A stretch of DNA of 64,000 bases from Duganella sp. Root336D2 (GTDB lineage: Bacteria; Pseudomonadota; Gammaproteobacteria; Burkholderiales; Burkholderiaceae_D): positions 248,001-312,000 of the forward strand of contig NZ_LMDB01000002.1 in the NCBI RefSeq assembly GCF_001425005.1, written 5' to 3'. Of the stretch, positions 34,028 to 43,004 are shown in pieces. The first letter of the stretch is position 1; each line of letters starts with the position of its first letter. Both the position numbers and the translations under genes were made by a program. The notes under the pieces were generated by a model. The model did not search any database and had not been told where the DNA came from. It saw nothing but the letters and a program-made list of their open reading frames with translations.

Positions 34028-34495
34028 ATGAACAAGCTCATTCATGCTGCCTTGCTGGTGGCCGTGTCCAGCAGCGCCTTTGCCGGCGCGACCGTCACGT
34101 TTGTCGATATCGGCAAGATGACCGACGTGCCGCGCGATTACCAGAAGCGGGATGACATGCAGTTCCTGTTGCGCGAACATCTCAGTCTTCTGTCGGAAAA
34201 ACTGCCGGCAGGGCAGGCGCTGAAAGTCGAATTCCTGGATATAGACCTGGCCGGCGATGAATTTCCCCGCGTCGCGCTGCGCGATATCCGCGTGCTCAGG
34301 GGGCAGGCCGACTGGCCGCGCATCCATTTGCGCTACCTTATCGAGCAAGATGGCAAGGTAATCAGCAGCGGCGACAGCAAATTGTCCGATCCCGGCTATA
34401 TGATGGGCGTGAACCGCTACGATCGCGACCTGTACGGCCACGAAAAGCAAATGCTCGACGACTGGTTCCGCAAAGACGTCCTCCATCAGCACTAA
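34028..34495 (+). CDS. DUF3016 family exported protein
   Basis: 155 residues. Signal peptide MNKLIHAALLVAVSSSAFAG, then a compact domain: VTFVDIGKMTDVPRDY near the start, LKVEFLDIDLAGDEFPR in the middle, and YDRDLYGHEKQMLDDWFRKD at the end. This order is characteristic of DUF3016, a periplasmic family of unknown function common in beta- and gamma-proteobacteria. It is monocistronic, 35 bp after the tRNA terminator. Confidence 0.85.
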   Translation: MNKLIHAALLVAVSSSAFAGATVTFVDIGKMTDVPRDYQKRDDMQFLLREHLSLLSEKLPAGQALKVEFLDIDLAGDEFPRVALRDIRVLRGQADWPRIHLRYLIEQDGKVISSGDSKLSDPGYMMGVNRYDRDLYGHEKQMLDDWFRKDVLHQH

Positions 34496-34564
34496 AAGAT
34501 TTCATACACCCGGTAGTCAGCAATGCTGATGATTGAGCGGCAATTCCTGCGCTAATATGCGGGA

Positions 34565-35701
34565 ATGACACTCATCACTTGCATCGAAGACCTGCGCCGC
34601 CTGGCCAAGCGCCGCGTGCCGCGCATGTTCTATGACTATGCCGATTCCGGCGCCTGGACCGAATCCACCTATCGCGCCAATGAAGAGGACTTCCAGCGGC
34701 TGAAGTTCCGCCAGCGCGTGGCGGTAGACCTGAACAACCGCAGCCTGCGCAGCACCATGGCTGGGCAGGAAGTGGCGATGCCGGTAGCGATCGCGCCGAC
34801 CGGGCTGACCGGCATGCAGCGCGCCGACGGCGAAATCCTGGCAGCCCGCGCGGCGGAAAAATTCGGCATCCCGTTCACGCTGTCGACCATGAGCATCTGC
34901 TCGATCGAGGATGTGGCGGCGCATACGACAAAGCCGTTCTGGTTCCAGCTATATGTGATGAAGGACCGCGATTTCATCAATCGCCTGATCGACCGCGCCA
35001 AGGCGGCGAACTGCTCGGCGCTGGTGCTGACGCTGGATTTGCAGGTGCTGGGCCAGCGCCACAAGGACTTGCGCAACGGCTTGTCGGCGCCGCCGCGCCT
35101 GACTATCGCCAATATGCTGAACATGGCCAGCAAGCCGCGCTGGTGCGCCGGCATGCTGGGCACCACGCGGCGCCAGTTCGGCAACATCGTCGGCCACGCG
35201 CAATCGGTGTCGGACATGTCTTCGCTGTCCTCGTGGACCAGCCAGCAGTTCGATCCCAGCCTGTCCTGGAACGACGTCGAATGGATCAAGAATCGCTGGG
35301 GCGGCAAGCTGATTATCAAGGGCATCATGGATGCCGAGGATGCGCGCCTGGCGGCCGATAGCGGCGCCGATGCGCTGATTGTTTCCAACCATGGCGGGCG
35401 CCAGCTCGATGGCGCGCCATCCTCGATCGCGGCGCTGCCGGGCATTGTGGAAGCGGTCGGCAAACAGATCGAAGTCCATATGGATGGCGGCGTGCGTTCC
35501 GGCCAGGACGTGCTGCGCGCCGTAGCGCTGGGTGCGCGCGGCGTCTATATCGGGCGCCCCTTCCTGTACGGGCTGGGGGCGATGGGCGAGGCCGGCGTCA
35601 CACGCTGCCTCGAAATCATCCGCAACGAACTGGATATCTCGATGGCCTTCTGCGGCAAACGCGATATCCAGCAGGTCAGCAGGGAGATCCTCCTGCCCTG
35701 A
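34565..35701 (+). CDS. lldD: FMN-dependent L-lactate dehydrogenase (LldD type)
   Basis: 378 residues, alpha-hydroxy-acid oxidase fold. N-terminal RVPRMFYDYADSGAWTE, FMN contacts in VAIAPTGLTGMQ and STMSICSIEDVA, and the catalytic His-Arg loop VSNHGGRQLDGAPS. Then VHMDGGVRSGQDVLRAVALG and GRPFLYGLGAMGE complete the site. The enzyme oxidises L-lactate to pyruvate and reduces the respiratory chain. No lactate permease is adjacent. The gene is followed by a LysR regulator in the same direction. Confidence 0.93.
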   Translation: MTLITCIEDLRRLAKRRVPRMFYDYADSGAWTESTYRANEEDFQRLKFRQRVAVDLNNRSLRSTMAGQEVAMPVAIAPTGLTGMQRADGEILAARAAEKFGIPFTLSTMSICSIEDVAAHTTKPFWFQLYVMKDRDFINRLIDRAKAANCSALVLTLDLQVLGQRHKDLRNGLSAPPRLTIANMLNMASKPRWCAGMLGTTRRQFGNIVGHAQSVSDMSSLSSWTSQQFDPSLSWNDVEWIKNRWGGKLIIKGIMDAEDARLAADSGADALIVSNHGGRQLDGAPSSIAALPGIVEAVGKQIEVHMDGGVRSGQDVLRAVALGARGVYIGRPFLYGLGAMGEAGVTRCLEIIRNELDISMAFCGKRDIQQVSREILLP

Positions 35702-35762
35702 AAACCAGGCCGGCCAGGAGCTTGCATAATTCATCAAACAGGGTGGGTTCAGTGTTGTTCAT
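35676..35762 (-). CDS. Candidate 28-residue peptide divergent from the LysR gene
   Basis: ATG seven bases after AAAGGA opens a frame encoding MNNTEPTLFDELCKLLAGLV and eight more residues, ending inside the 3' end of lldD. The ribosome site is excellent and the peptide is amphipathic. It is very short, overlaps a coding end, and no homologue is known to me. It could be a small protein or the remnant of a LysR-target gene. Confidence 0.3.
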   Translation of the reverse strand: MNNTEPTLFDELCKLLAGLVFRAGGSPC

Positions 35763-35868
35763 TTGCGTTTCCTTTCTGCTAAAGGTCGAAGTAAGCGCAT
35801 TGTGAACTGTTTCATTGTTGGGATAAATGCTTATAATCGAATTGAATATCCCAAAAATGGAGCAATGA

Positions 35869-36765
35869 ATGGACCGGCTGCACCATATGCGCCTGTTCGT
35901 CGAAGTGGCCAAGCGCAAGAGCTTCCGCGCCGCCGCCGACGCACTGGACATGTCGAATTCCACCCTGTCGCGCAATATCGCCGAACTGGAGAAATCCATC
36001 GGCCTGCGCCTGTTGCACCGCTCCACCCGCAAGGTGGAATTGACCGGGGCCGGCGAAGCCTATTTCAAGCGCTGCCAGGGCATCGTGGAAGAAGCGATGA
36101 GCGCCCACGAAGCGCTGCTGGACTGGTCGGAAAAACCTGCCGGCATCCTGCGCGTGACCATGACTTCCAGTTTCGGCGTCGGCTACCTGGCGCCGGTGCT
36201 GACCGAGTTCGCCGACATGTACCCGGACATCAAGATGGAATTCGATATTTCATCGCGCGCCGTGGATTTGCAGTCGGAGCCTTTCGATGTGGCGGTCCGC
36301 ATGGGCCAGCCGCCCACCGCGCCGTCCACGCTGGTTGTGCGGCGCATTGCCATGATGCCGCGCTACCTGTACGCCTCGCCGGTCTACCTGGCCAAGATGC
36401 CGCCGCTGGAACATGCCTGCGACCTGGTGCAGCACACCATGTGCGGTCGCTCGTTTTCCAGCCGTCTGCCCGATATCTGGCGCAAACTGTATCGCGGCGA
36501 GGAAGTGGTGGAGGTGATGGCGCACTCGCGCTACGCCACCAACAGCGCGGCGCTCAGCATGTCGTTTGCGGCCAATGGCCTGTGTATTTCGGCGCTGGAC
36601 CCGCTGCTGGCCAAGCAGGAAGTGCAGGCCGGGCGCCTGCGGCGCGTGCTGCCGGACTGGCACATGGAGCCGATCATGGTGCATGCGCTGACCGAAACGC
36701 GCCATCTGCCGGCGCGCACGCGGCTGTTCATCGACTTCCTGCGCCAGCGCCTGGGCGCGGGCTAG
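35869..36765 (+). CDS. LysR-family transcriptional regulator
   Basis: 298 residues. HTH at residues 1-60: MDRLHHMRLFVEVAKRKSFR with MSNSTLSRNIAELEKSIGLR and the RLLHRSTRKVELT wing. The periplasmic-binding-like effector domain follows (ILRVTMTSSFGVGYLAPVLT). It belongs to the large CrgA/PA-type subgroup whose members often act on neighbouring oxidoreductase genes. The target is not decided; lldD upstream and the divergent peptide are the nearest candidates. Confidence 0.94.
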   Translation: MDRLHHMRLFVEVAKRKSFRAAADALDMSNSTLSRNIAELEKSIGLRLLHRSTRKVELTGAGEAYFKRCQGIVEEAMSAHEALLDWSEKPAGILRVTMTSSFGVGYLAPVLTEFADMYPDIKMEFDISSRAVDLQSEPFDVAVRMGQPPTAPSTLVVRRIAMMPRYLYASPVYLAKMPPLEHACDLVQHTMCGRSFSSRLPDIWRKLYRGEEVVEVMAHSRYATNSAALSMSFAANGLCISALDPLLAKQEVQAGRLRRVLPDWHMEPIMVHALTETRHLPARTRLFIDFLRQRLGAG

Positions 36766-36767
36766 CG

Positions 36768-36947
36768 TTAGCCGCCGCCGATGCCCTCGATGACGCGGCC
36801 GGAGCCGCCGCAGTTGGGGCAACTTTGGCCGTCCGGCGTTTTGCCGCAACCGCTGCAGAGCGGGCAGATGCCTTCGCCGCTGCCTGGCGTGCCGGGCGCC
36901 GCCTGGTCGCCGGGATTGAGCGGTTGCTGGGTGGCTGATGCGTTCAT
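36768..36947 (-). CDS. Small DnaJ-type zinc-ribbon protein
   Basis: 59 residues from the ATG after GAGGAGGACCGCACC. A disordered Pro/Gly/Ala N-terminus precedes ICPLCSGCGKTPDGQSCPNC followed by GGSGRV, an array of two CxxC(xG) pairs like one DnaJ cysteine-rich repeat. It should bind one zinc and may act as a small chaperone-like or redox protein. It is divergent from the 76-aa gene. Confidence 0.7.
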   Translation of the reverse strand: MNASATQQPLNPGDQAAPGTPGSGEGICPLCSGCGKTPDGQSCPNCGGSGRVIEGIGGG

Positions 36948-37059
36948 GGTGCGGTCCTCCTCGATGAAGCTTGCCACGCGCAACGCTTTTCAACCGTTAG
37001 TTGGTTAACGGAGAACAATCGGCATTACAATGCACCATCACCCGATAGGAGAACGCGCC

Positions 37060-37290
37060 ATGGCCACGCTGATCCGACACCGAAAGACCCGCATCATCAC
37101 ACTCGATGTGGGAGATGACTTGCACGAGCATTGCAAGCCCAAAGACATCGCCCTGGTTCCCGACCCGGCAGGTTGGTGGACCTATTTCATCGGCGAAGAC
37201 GGTTCTGTCGAACGCTACGATATTCCCTTTGCTACCTATAATGAGGCGCTGTGGTCGGCCAAGGCCGCCGCCGAATTCGATGCGCAATAG
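37060..37290 (+). CDS. Small conserved-looking protein, unknown function
   Basis: 76 residues from the ATG after AGGAGAACGCGCC. The sequence is soluble and compact: MATLIRHRKTRIITLDVGDD, WWTYFIGEDGSVERYDIPFA, then an Ala-rich helix. It lies 13 bp before the REC gene and is likely cotranscribed with the REC/YaiO/HEAT/GT2 genes. The family is not recognised. An upstream in-frame ATG (37030) adds ten residues but has no ribosome site. Confidence 0.65.
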   Translation: MATLIRHRKTRIITLDVGDDLHEHCKPKDIALVPDPAGWWTYFIGEDGSVERYDIPFATYNEALWSAKAAAEFDAQ

Positions 37291-37303
37291 AACCTGAGAA
37301 CTT

Positions 37304-37687
37304 ATGCCCGACACCTCCATCCTGGTAATTGAAGACGACGAACATATTGGCCAAATCCTGACTTTCATCCTGCAGCGGCAAGGTTACCAGACCACTCTCG
37401 CTGCCGATGGCCTGGCGGCTCGCAAGGCCATTGTCTCCGCCGCCACGCCGCCATCGCTGGTGCTGCTGGACGTAATGCTCCCCTATATAGATGGTTTCGA
37501 ACTGGTGCACATCATCCGCCAGCGCGAGGGCTGGCAGGAGGTGCCGATCGTGATGCTGACCGCCAAGCACACGGAAAAAGACATCGTGCGCGCGCTCGAC
37601 GAAGGCGCCAACGATTATGTGGTCAAGCCATTCCAGCCCAATGAACTGCTGGCGCGCGTGCGGCGCCACCTGAAGGAGCCGGTATGA
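37304..37687 (+). CDS. Stand-alone response-regulator receiver
   Basis: 127 residues, a receiver only: acidic pair in ILVIEDDEHIGQIL, acceptor Asp in LVLLDVMLPYIDGFEL, the Thr/Lys switch in IVMLTAKHTEKD and NDYVVKPFQPNELL. No output domain. The stop overlaps the start of the YaiO-like gene (ATGA), tying it to polysaccharide genes. It probably acts by protein contact. The membrane kinase encoded convergently at the end of the cluster is a candidate partner. Confidence 0.93.
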   Translation: MPDTSILVIEDDEHIGQILTFILQRQGYQTTLAADGLAARKAIVSAATPPSLVLLDVMLPYIDGFELVHIIRQREGWQEVPIVMLTAKHTEKDIVRALDEGANDYVVKPFQPNELLARVRRHLKEPV

Positions 37688-38418
37688 AGGCCGCCACCCT
37701 GGCCGCACTTGCCTGCAGTGCCTTGCCGGCGGCCGCGCAAACGACGATTGGCATCAACCACGGCATCGATCACCTGAGCGGACCGGCCGCGAACTGGCAT
37801 GAAACGTCGCTCAGCGTACGCCACCAGGCGGCGCCGCGGCTGGGATTTGGCGCCGGCGTCACGCGCATCGAGCGTTTCGGTATCGGGGAAACCCAGTTCA
37901 GCGCCGGCGCCGACATGCCGTTGTCCGGGCGGCTGACCGCTTCCGTCGATGGCAAATTCAGCAGCGAGCACCAGATCCTGGCGCGCCACGCGCTGGGCGC
38001 GACCTTGCAGTATGAATTCGCCAAAGGCTGGCTGGTGCATGGAGGAGGGCGCAGCAGCAGCTACAACGACGTCCACGTCAACCAAAGCCTGCTGATGCTG
38101 GAGCGCTATGTCGGCAGCTACAGTTTTTCCGGCGCCTGGCGCGCGGCGCGCGCTTTCGGCACGACCGCGCATAGCGCAGAGCTGCGCGGCAGTTATTACT
38201 ATAACGACCGCAGCGCGGTCGGTTTGTCCGTCGCCGTGGGCAAGGAAGCAGCAAATATCGCCGGCACCACGCGCCTGACCAGCGTGCAGTCGGCCGCCCT
38301 GGTTGGGCGGCACTGGTTTGACCAGCGTTGGGCCGTCACTTATGCCCTGGCGTCTACCCGCCAGGGCGATTTTTACGTGCGCAACGGGGTCAATCTTGGA
38401 CTACAAGCTGCCTTCTGA
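37684..38418 (+). CDS. YaiO-family outer-membrane beta-barrel
   Basis: 244 residues. Signal peptide (AALACSALPAAAQ), then about 12 beta-strands rich in aromatic girdles: TTIGINHGIDHLSGPAANWH, LGFGAGVTRIERFGIGETQF, LRGSYYYNDRSAVGLSVAVG. The C-terminus ends in Phe (GLQAAF). This matches the YaiO family, whose E. coli gene sits beside the GT2-type yaiP. A pore or attachment role in surface polysaccharide release is likely. The start and end overlap the REC and HEAT genes respectively. Confidence 0.82.
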   Translation: MKAATLAALACSALPAAAQTTIGINHGIDHLSGPAANWHETSLSVRHQAAPRLGFGAGVTRIERFGIGETQFSAGADMPLSGRLTASVDGKFSSEHQILARHALGATLQYEFAKGWLVHGGGRSSSYNDVHVNQSLLMLERYVGSYSFSGAWRAARAFGTTAHSAELRGSYYYNDRSAVGLSVAVGKEAANIAGTTRLTSVQSAALVGRHWFDQRWAVTYALASTRQGDFYVRNGVNLGLQAAF

Positions 38419-39445
38419 CGTCTACCTCCAGATCGCATTCTGGACCGGTGCTGGTGCGCTGGCGCTGACCGCGCTGGTCGGACTGCAGATCATCTGGCTG
38501 CGCCTGTCGATGCGCCGCATGCAGCGCCGCGAACAGGAACTGACCCTGAAATGGCGACCGCTGCTGAATGCCGCCATTGCAGGAGAGCCGGTGGGCAACC
38601 TGCCGGAACTGGCGCGGCGCGACGGCCTGCTGTTCATCAAGCTGTGGCTGCACCTGCAGCAGGCGGTGCGCGGCGAGGCAAGCGAAGGCCTGAACGGCAT
38701 CGCGCGCCGCCTCGGCTGCGACGAGCAGGTCAGGGGGCTGCTGGCGGGCGGCAACCGCGCCGAAAGGCTGCTGGCGATCCTGGCGCTTGGCCATATGCGC
38801 GACAAGGATTCCTGGGCCGCCCTGGCCCGTACCGCCCACAGTGCCGACAGTGCATCGTCCGTGCACGCCTTGTGGGCGCTGGTGCAAACCGACGCAGCGC
38901 GTGCGGCGCATGAAATGGCGCCTTTGCTGCTGCGGCGCGGCGATTGGCCGCTGTCGCAGCTGGCCAATATCCTGCAGAACGCGCGCGCGGAATGGCAGCC
39001 GGTGCTGGCGGATGCACTGGCGCGCGTAACGCCGGCCGAACTGCCGCAAGCGCTGCGGCTGGTGGCGGCCTTGCGCATGGATTTGCCGCTGGCCCAGCTG
39101 CGCGGCTACCTTGCCAGCAGGGAGCAGGAAGTGCTGCTGGCCGCCTTGCGCATGTCGCATGTCCCCGGGGTAGTGGATGAAGTGCGCCGCCACCTTGCCA
39201 GCGAGGACTGGCGCGTGCGCCTGCAGGCCGTGCGGGCGCTGGGCGAGATGGGGGACCGCAGCGACGTGGCCCGCCTGCGCGCCTTGCTGTCGGATCCGCA
39301 ATGGTGGGTACGCTATCGCGCGGCGCAAGCCTTGCTGGCATTGCCCTTCCTGACCAATGAAGAACTGGCCCAATTGCGCAACGCCGGCGATCGCTACGCG
39401 GCCGACATGATTGCGCAGGTGACGGCGGAACAGGAGGCCGCATGA
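38396..39445 (+). CDS. Membrane-anchored HEAT-repeat protein
   Basis: 349 residues from a TTG with GGGG six bases upstream, overlapping the YaiO gene by 23 bp. One N-terminal helix (LQIAFWTGAGALALTALVGL) is followed by a basic stretch and then tandem HEAT/PBS-type helix pairs. The clearest is RVRLQAVRALGEMGDRSDVA followed by PQWWVRYRAAQALLAL. HEAT solenoids bind partners. Its place between an outer-membrane barrel and a synthase suggests a linker or regulator for the synthase, or a docking site for the receiver protein. That is inference. Confidence 0.8.
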   Translation: MDYKLPSDVYLQIAFWTGAGALALTALVGLQIIWLRLSMRRMQRREQELTLKWRPLLNAAIAGEPVGNLPELARRDGLLFIKLWLHLQQAVRGEASEGLNGIARRLGCDEQVRGLLAGGNRAERLLAILALGHMRDKDSWAALARTAHSADSASSVHALWALVQTDAARAAHEMAPLLLRRGDWPLSQLANILQNARAEWQPVLADALARVTPAELPQALRLVAALRMDLPLAQLRGYLASREQEVLLAALRMSHVPGVVDEVRRHLASEDWRVRLQAVRALGEMGDRSDVARLRALLSDPQWWVRYRAAQALLALPFLTNEELAQLRNAGDRYAADMIAQVTAEQEAA

Positions 39446-40857
39446 CGCCCAATCCGCATCTGATCCAGATCATCTCGATCAGCGTGCTGGTGTATTTTGT
39501 GCTGCTCAATGGCGGCTACCTGATGTTGAACTTCCTGGCCATGTATGCGCTGCGCCGGCGCTCGCAGGAGGCGATCCTGGACGACCTGCCGCAAGTGTAT
39601 TCGGCGCTGGAGCCGCCGATCAGCGTGGTCGTGCCGGCTTATAACGAGGAAGCGACCATCGTCACCTCGATCCGCTCGATGCTGCAGCTTTCCTATTCGG
39701 AGATGGAAGTCATCGTCATCAATGACGGCTCCACCGACCGCACGCTGCAGGTAATGATCGATGAGTTTGCGCTGGTGCCTTTCCCCGAGGCTTACCGCAT
39801 CCAGCTCGAGACCAGGCCGGTGCATGCCATCTACCGCTCGACGCGTTTTCCGAACCTGCGCATTGTGGACAAGGTCAACGGCGGCAAGGCCGATTCGACC
39901 AATGCCGGCATCAATGCGGCGCGCTATCCGCTGTTCTGCTGTGTCGATGCCGACTCGATCCTGCAGCGCGACAGCCTGCAGCGGCTGGTGCGGCCATTCC
40001 TGGGCGATCCGCTGATGGTGGCCACCGGCGGCACGGTGCGTATTGCCAACGGCTGCGAAGTGCGCGGCGGCTTCCTGACCCGGGTCGGCATGCCGACCAA
40101 TCCCTGGGCCCTGTTCCAGGTGGTTGAATACCTGCGCGCCTTCATGTTCGGCCGCATGGGCTGGTCGGTGATCAACGGCATGCTGATCATCTCCGGGGCG
40201 TTTGGCCTGTTCCGCAAAGACACCGTGGTGGCCGTCGGCGGCTACAACCCGAAGGCAATCGGCGAAGACATGGAGCTGGTGGTGCGCATGCACCGCAAGC
40301 TGCGCGCCCGCGGCGTGCCATACAGGATCGAATTCGTACCGGACCCGGTGTGCTGGACGGAGGCGCCGGAAGACCGCAAGCAGTTGCGCAACCAGCGCAT
40401 CCGCTGGTCGCGCGGCCTGTCCGAGAGCATTACCACCAACTGGGGCCTGATGTTCAGCCGCCATGGCGGCGTTGCGGGCTGGATGGCTTTCCCGTTCTTC
40501 GTGCTGTTCGAGTGGCTGGGGCCCTTCATCGAGCTGTTCGGCTATATTTTCATGGCGCTGGCCTGGTGGCAGGGCTGGGTGTCATGGGAGTCGTTTGGGG
40601 TCTTCCTGTTCCTGGCGATCGGGCTGGGCATCCTGCTGTCGGCCTTCGGTTTGCTGCTGGAGGAAATTTCCTTCCACCTGTATCCGCGGCCAAGCCAATT
40701 GCTGATCCTGGCGGCGGTTGTCGTCCTTGAGAACTTCGGCTATCGGCAGATCAACAGCTGGTGGCGCCTGATCGGCCTGTACAAGTGGGCCATCCGCGAA
40801 GAGGCCAAGTGGGGCGTGATGACCCGCAAGGCCGACTGGCAGCAGGACATGAATTAA
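39442..40857 (+). CDS. Processive GT2 glycosyltransferase (polysaccharide synthase)
   Basis: 471 residues. N-terminal helix (IISISVLVYFVLLNGGYLML), then GT2 domain: PAYNEEATIVTSIRSMLQLS, the NDGSTDRT Asp, the DADS metal site, the GEDMELVVRMH Asp/Glu base and the QRIRWSRGL (QxxRW) motif of processive synthases. Three to four C-terminal helices follow. This is the BcsA/PgaC/hyaluronan-synthase class, which makes and extrudes a polymer. No c-di-GMP PilZ domain is fused. The ATG overlaps the HEAT stop by 4 bp. Confidence 0.93.
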   Translation: MTPNPHLIQIISISVLVYFVLLNGGYLMLNFLAMYALRRRSQEAILDDLPQVYSALEPPISVVVPAYNEEATIVTSIRSMLQLSYSEMEVIVINDGSTDRTLQVMIDEFALVPFPEAYRIQLETRPVHAIYRSTRFPNLRIVDKVNGGKADSTNAGINAARYPLFCCVDADSILQRDSLQRLVRPFLGDPLMVATGGTVRIANGCEVRGGFLTRVGMPTNPWALFQVVEYLRAFMFGRMGWSVINGMLIISGAFGLFRKDTVVAVGGYNPKAIGEDMELVVRMHRKLRARGVPYRIEFVPDPVCWTEAPEDRKQLRNQRIRWSRGLSESITTNWGLMFSRHGGVAGWMAFPFFVLFEWLGPFIELFGYIFMALAWWQGWVSWESFGVFLFLAIGLGILLSAFGLLLEEISFHLYPRPSQLLILAAVVVLENFGYRQINSWWRLIGLYKWAIREEAKWGVMTRKADWQQDMN

Positions 40858-43004
40858 AGCGCGGGCAAGGTCACGTGGAAGGTCGTGCCGCGGCCTTCTT
40901 CCGTATCGAAACCGATGATGCCGCCGTGCTGTTCGGCGATGGCGCGGCAAATTGCCAGCCCCAGGCCGGTGCCGCCTTTCAGGCGCGTATCCGAACTGTC
41001 GGCCTGGGCGAATTTGGCAAAGACGCGCGCCTGGAACGCCTCCGGAATTCCCGGGCCATTGTCGCTGACCGATAGCCGGATGCCTGCCGCTACCACGCGG
41101 CAGTCGAGCGTCACCGAATTGTATTGCGGCGAGTGTTTGATGGCGTTCGACAACAGGTTCACCAGCAATTGCACCAGGCGATCGTGGTCGCCGCGCACGC
41201 GCAAGCCGCGCCCGCTGCCGCTGCGCTCCAGCGCCACCGGGCGCTGCGCCGCGCTGCCGCGCACCGCGTCGACGGCTTCGTCGAGCAGCGGTGCAATCTC
41301 CAGCTCGTCGGTGCGGAATTCCATCTTGCCCGCTTCGATCTTCTCGATATCCAGGATATCGTTCACCAGGCGCACCAGCCGTTCGCTGCTCTGGTAGGCG
41401 ATGTTGACCAGGTGCTGCACATCCGGCGGCAGTTCGCCGGCGCCGCCGTCGACCAGCATCGATAGCGAGGCGCGGATCGACGTCATCGGCGTGCGCAGTT
41501 CGTGCGAAACGGTGGCGATGAATTCGTTCTTCATTTCCTCGACCTGGCGGCGCTCGGAGATATCGTGCAGGAAGACGCAGAACAGGCCATTGGCCGGACG
41601 GCTGATGCTGGCTTCCACCGTCAGTTCCTCGCCGTCGCGCCGGATCAGGGTGCGCTGCACGCGGCGGCCGAAGTCCGGGGCTTCGCTGCCGCGGGCGGCG
41701 GCCAATGCGGCCTCCTGCTGCGTGCGGAAGCGTTGCGGCACCAGCATCTCGATATAGCTTTTGCCTACGGCTTCCTGGCGCGGCCAGCCGAACATATGCT
41801 CGGCGGCAGGGTTCCAGTCGGTGATGAAGCCGTCCGGGCCCACCGCAATGAAGGCATCCTGCGCGGTTTCGATAATGGCGGCAATGCGCTGCATGGCGTC
41901 GCGCAACTGGCCGGTCCGGGCGCTGACGCGGCCTTCCAGGTTGGCAACCAGGGAATTCAGGGTGCGCGATAGCGCCTGCACCTCGGCGTAGGGCGCCAGT
42001 TGCGGCAATTCAGCGGCTGAACCGCGCCGGATACGGTCGGCGGCGTCGGCCAGCTCGCTCAGCGGCCGGGCAATGCGGCGCGCCAGCGGGAATGCCAGCA
42101 AGGGCAGCAGGGCCGCCATCGCCACGCCCAGCCACCAGGCGCGCTTCTGCAAGGAGCGCACCGGCGCCCAGGCGGTATCAACCCTCTGGCGCACCAGCAC
42201 CGTCCAGCCAAGGCCAGGGTAGGCGGCGTGACCGCGTGTGCGTGCATAGCCGACCACGTAGTCGACGCCATCGGGCCAGCGTTGCACCCGGTAGCCGTTG
42301 CCCTCGTCCGGCAGGGGCAAGGTCCTGGCCAGCAGCCCGTCGGGCCCGAGCAGCACTTTGCCGTCGCGGTCGACGATGATCGCCTGCACCTGGCGGTGCG
42401 TGCTGGCCGGTTCGATCACCGAGCGTTCCAGCTCGCGCGCCCATTGCCATGACAGGTGGGCGCCGAGCACGCCGCTGCCGTCGGCCAGCGGGAAGGCCAG
42501 GTCGACAAAGCGCTGCGCCTGCATGTCCGGCGCAGGCAGCAGCTTGGCCAGCATGACCGCATCATGCACGTCGCCGACGAAAGTCCCGGCCTGGGCATTG
42601 CGGTACCAGGGACGCTCACTGACGTCGAAGTCTTCCAGCAGCGAGCCGGTGGCGGCCAGCACGCGGCCGTTGCGGCCTGTGACACCGATCCAGGCATAGT
42701 GAGGATAGCTGCGCTGGTGCAGCTCCAGCGTGGTGCGGCGTGCTGCCGTCGAAGCGGCACCGCCCATGTCGGGACGCTGCGCCAGCAACTGTACCTCGCG
42801 GTAGCGTTCGAACATATTGCGATCGAGCTTGTCGGCCGCCTGCTGCGCCAGGTCGGATAGTGCGCTGCCGATATCGGCCTTGACCTGGTTGCCGGCAGTG
42901 CGCGCGATGACGGCAGCCAGAATCGCGCCCATGGCGATCGCCAATGCGCAAAACGCGATGGCAAGATAGGTGCCGATTCCCGCCTTCGGGCGTGCGCGTT
43001 TCAT
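40854..43004 (-). CDS. Membrane Cache-HAMP-PAS histidine kinase
   Basis: 716 residues. TM1 (YLAIAFCALAIAMGAILAAV), double-Cache-like periplasmic domain (40-280), TM2 (WWLGVAMAALLPLLAFPLA), HAMP, PAS (about 385-490), HisKA with FIATVSHELRTPMTSIRASL and HATPase with NLLSNAIKHS, DNGPGIPEAF and GGTGLGLAIC. It has no receiver. The gene is convergent with, and its end overlaps the end of, the GT2 synthase gene. Its start overlaps the 2-hydroxyacid dehydrogenase stop by 4 bp. The stand-alone receiver at the other end of the synthase operon is a plausible partner. Confidence 0.95.
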   Translation of the reverse strand: MKRARPKAGIGTYLAIAFCALAIAMGAILAAVIARTAGNQVKADIGSALSDLAQQAADKLDRNMFERYREVQLLAQRPDMGGAASTAARRTTLELHQRSYPHYAWIGVTGRNGRVLAATGSLLEDFDVSERPWYRNAQAGTFVGDVHDAVMLAKLLPAPDMQAQRFVDLAFPLADGSGVLGAHLSWQWARELERSVIEPASTHRQVQAIIVDRDGKVLLGPDGLLARTLPLPDEGNGYRVQRWPDGVDYVVGYARTRGHAAYPGLGWTVLVRQRVDTAWAPVRSLQKRAWWLGVAMAALLPLLAFPLARRIARPLSELADAADRIRRGSAAELPQLAPYAEVQALSRTLNSLVANLEGRVSARTGQLRDAMQRIAAIIETAQDAFIAVGPDGFITDWNPAAEHMFGWPRQEAVGKSYIEMLVPQRFRTQQEAALAAARGSEAPDFGRRVQRTLIRRDGEELTVEASISRPANGLFCVFLHDISERRQVEEMKNEFIATVSHELRTPMTSIRASLSMLVDGGAGELPPDVQHLVNIAYQSSERLVRLVNDILDIEKIEAGKMEFRTDELEIAPLLDEAVDAVRGSAAQRPVALERSGSGRGLRVRGDHDRLVQLLVNLLSNAIKHSPQYNSVTLDCRVVAAGIRLSVSDNGPGIPEAFQARVFAKFAQADSSDTRLKGGTGLGLAICRAIAEQHGGIIGFDTEEGRGTTFHVTLPAL

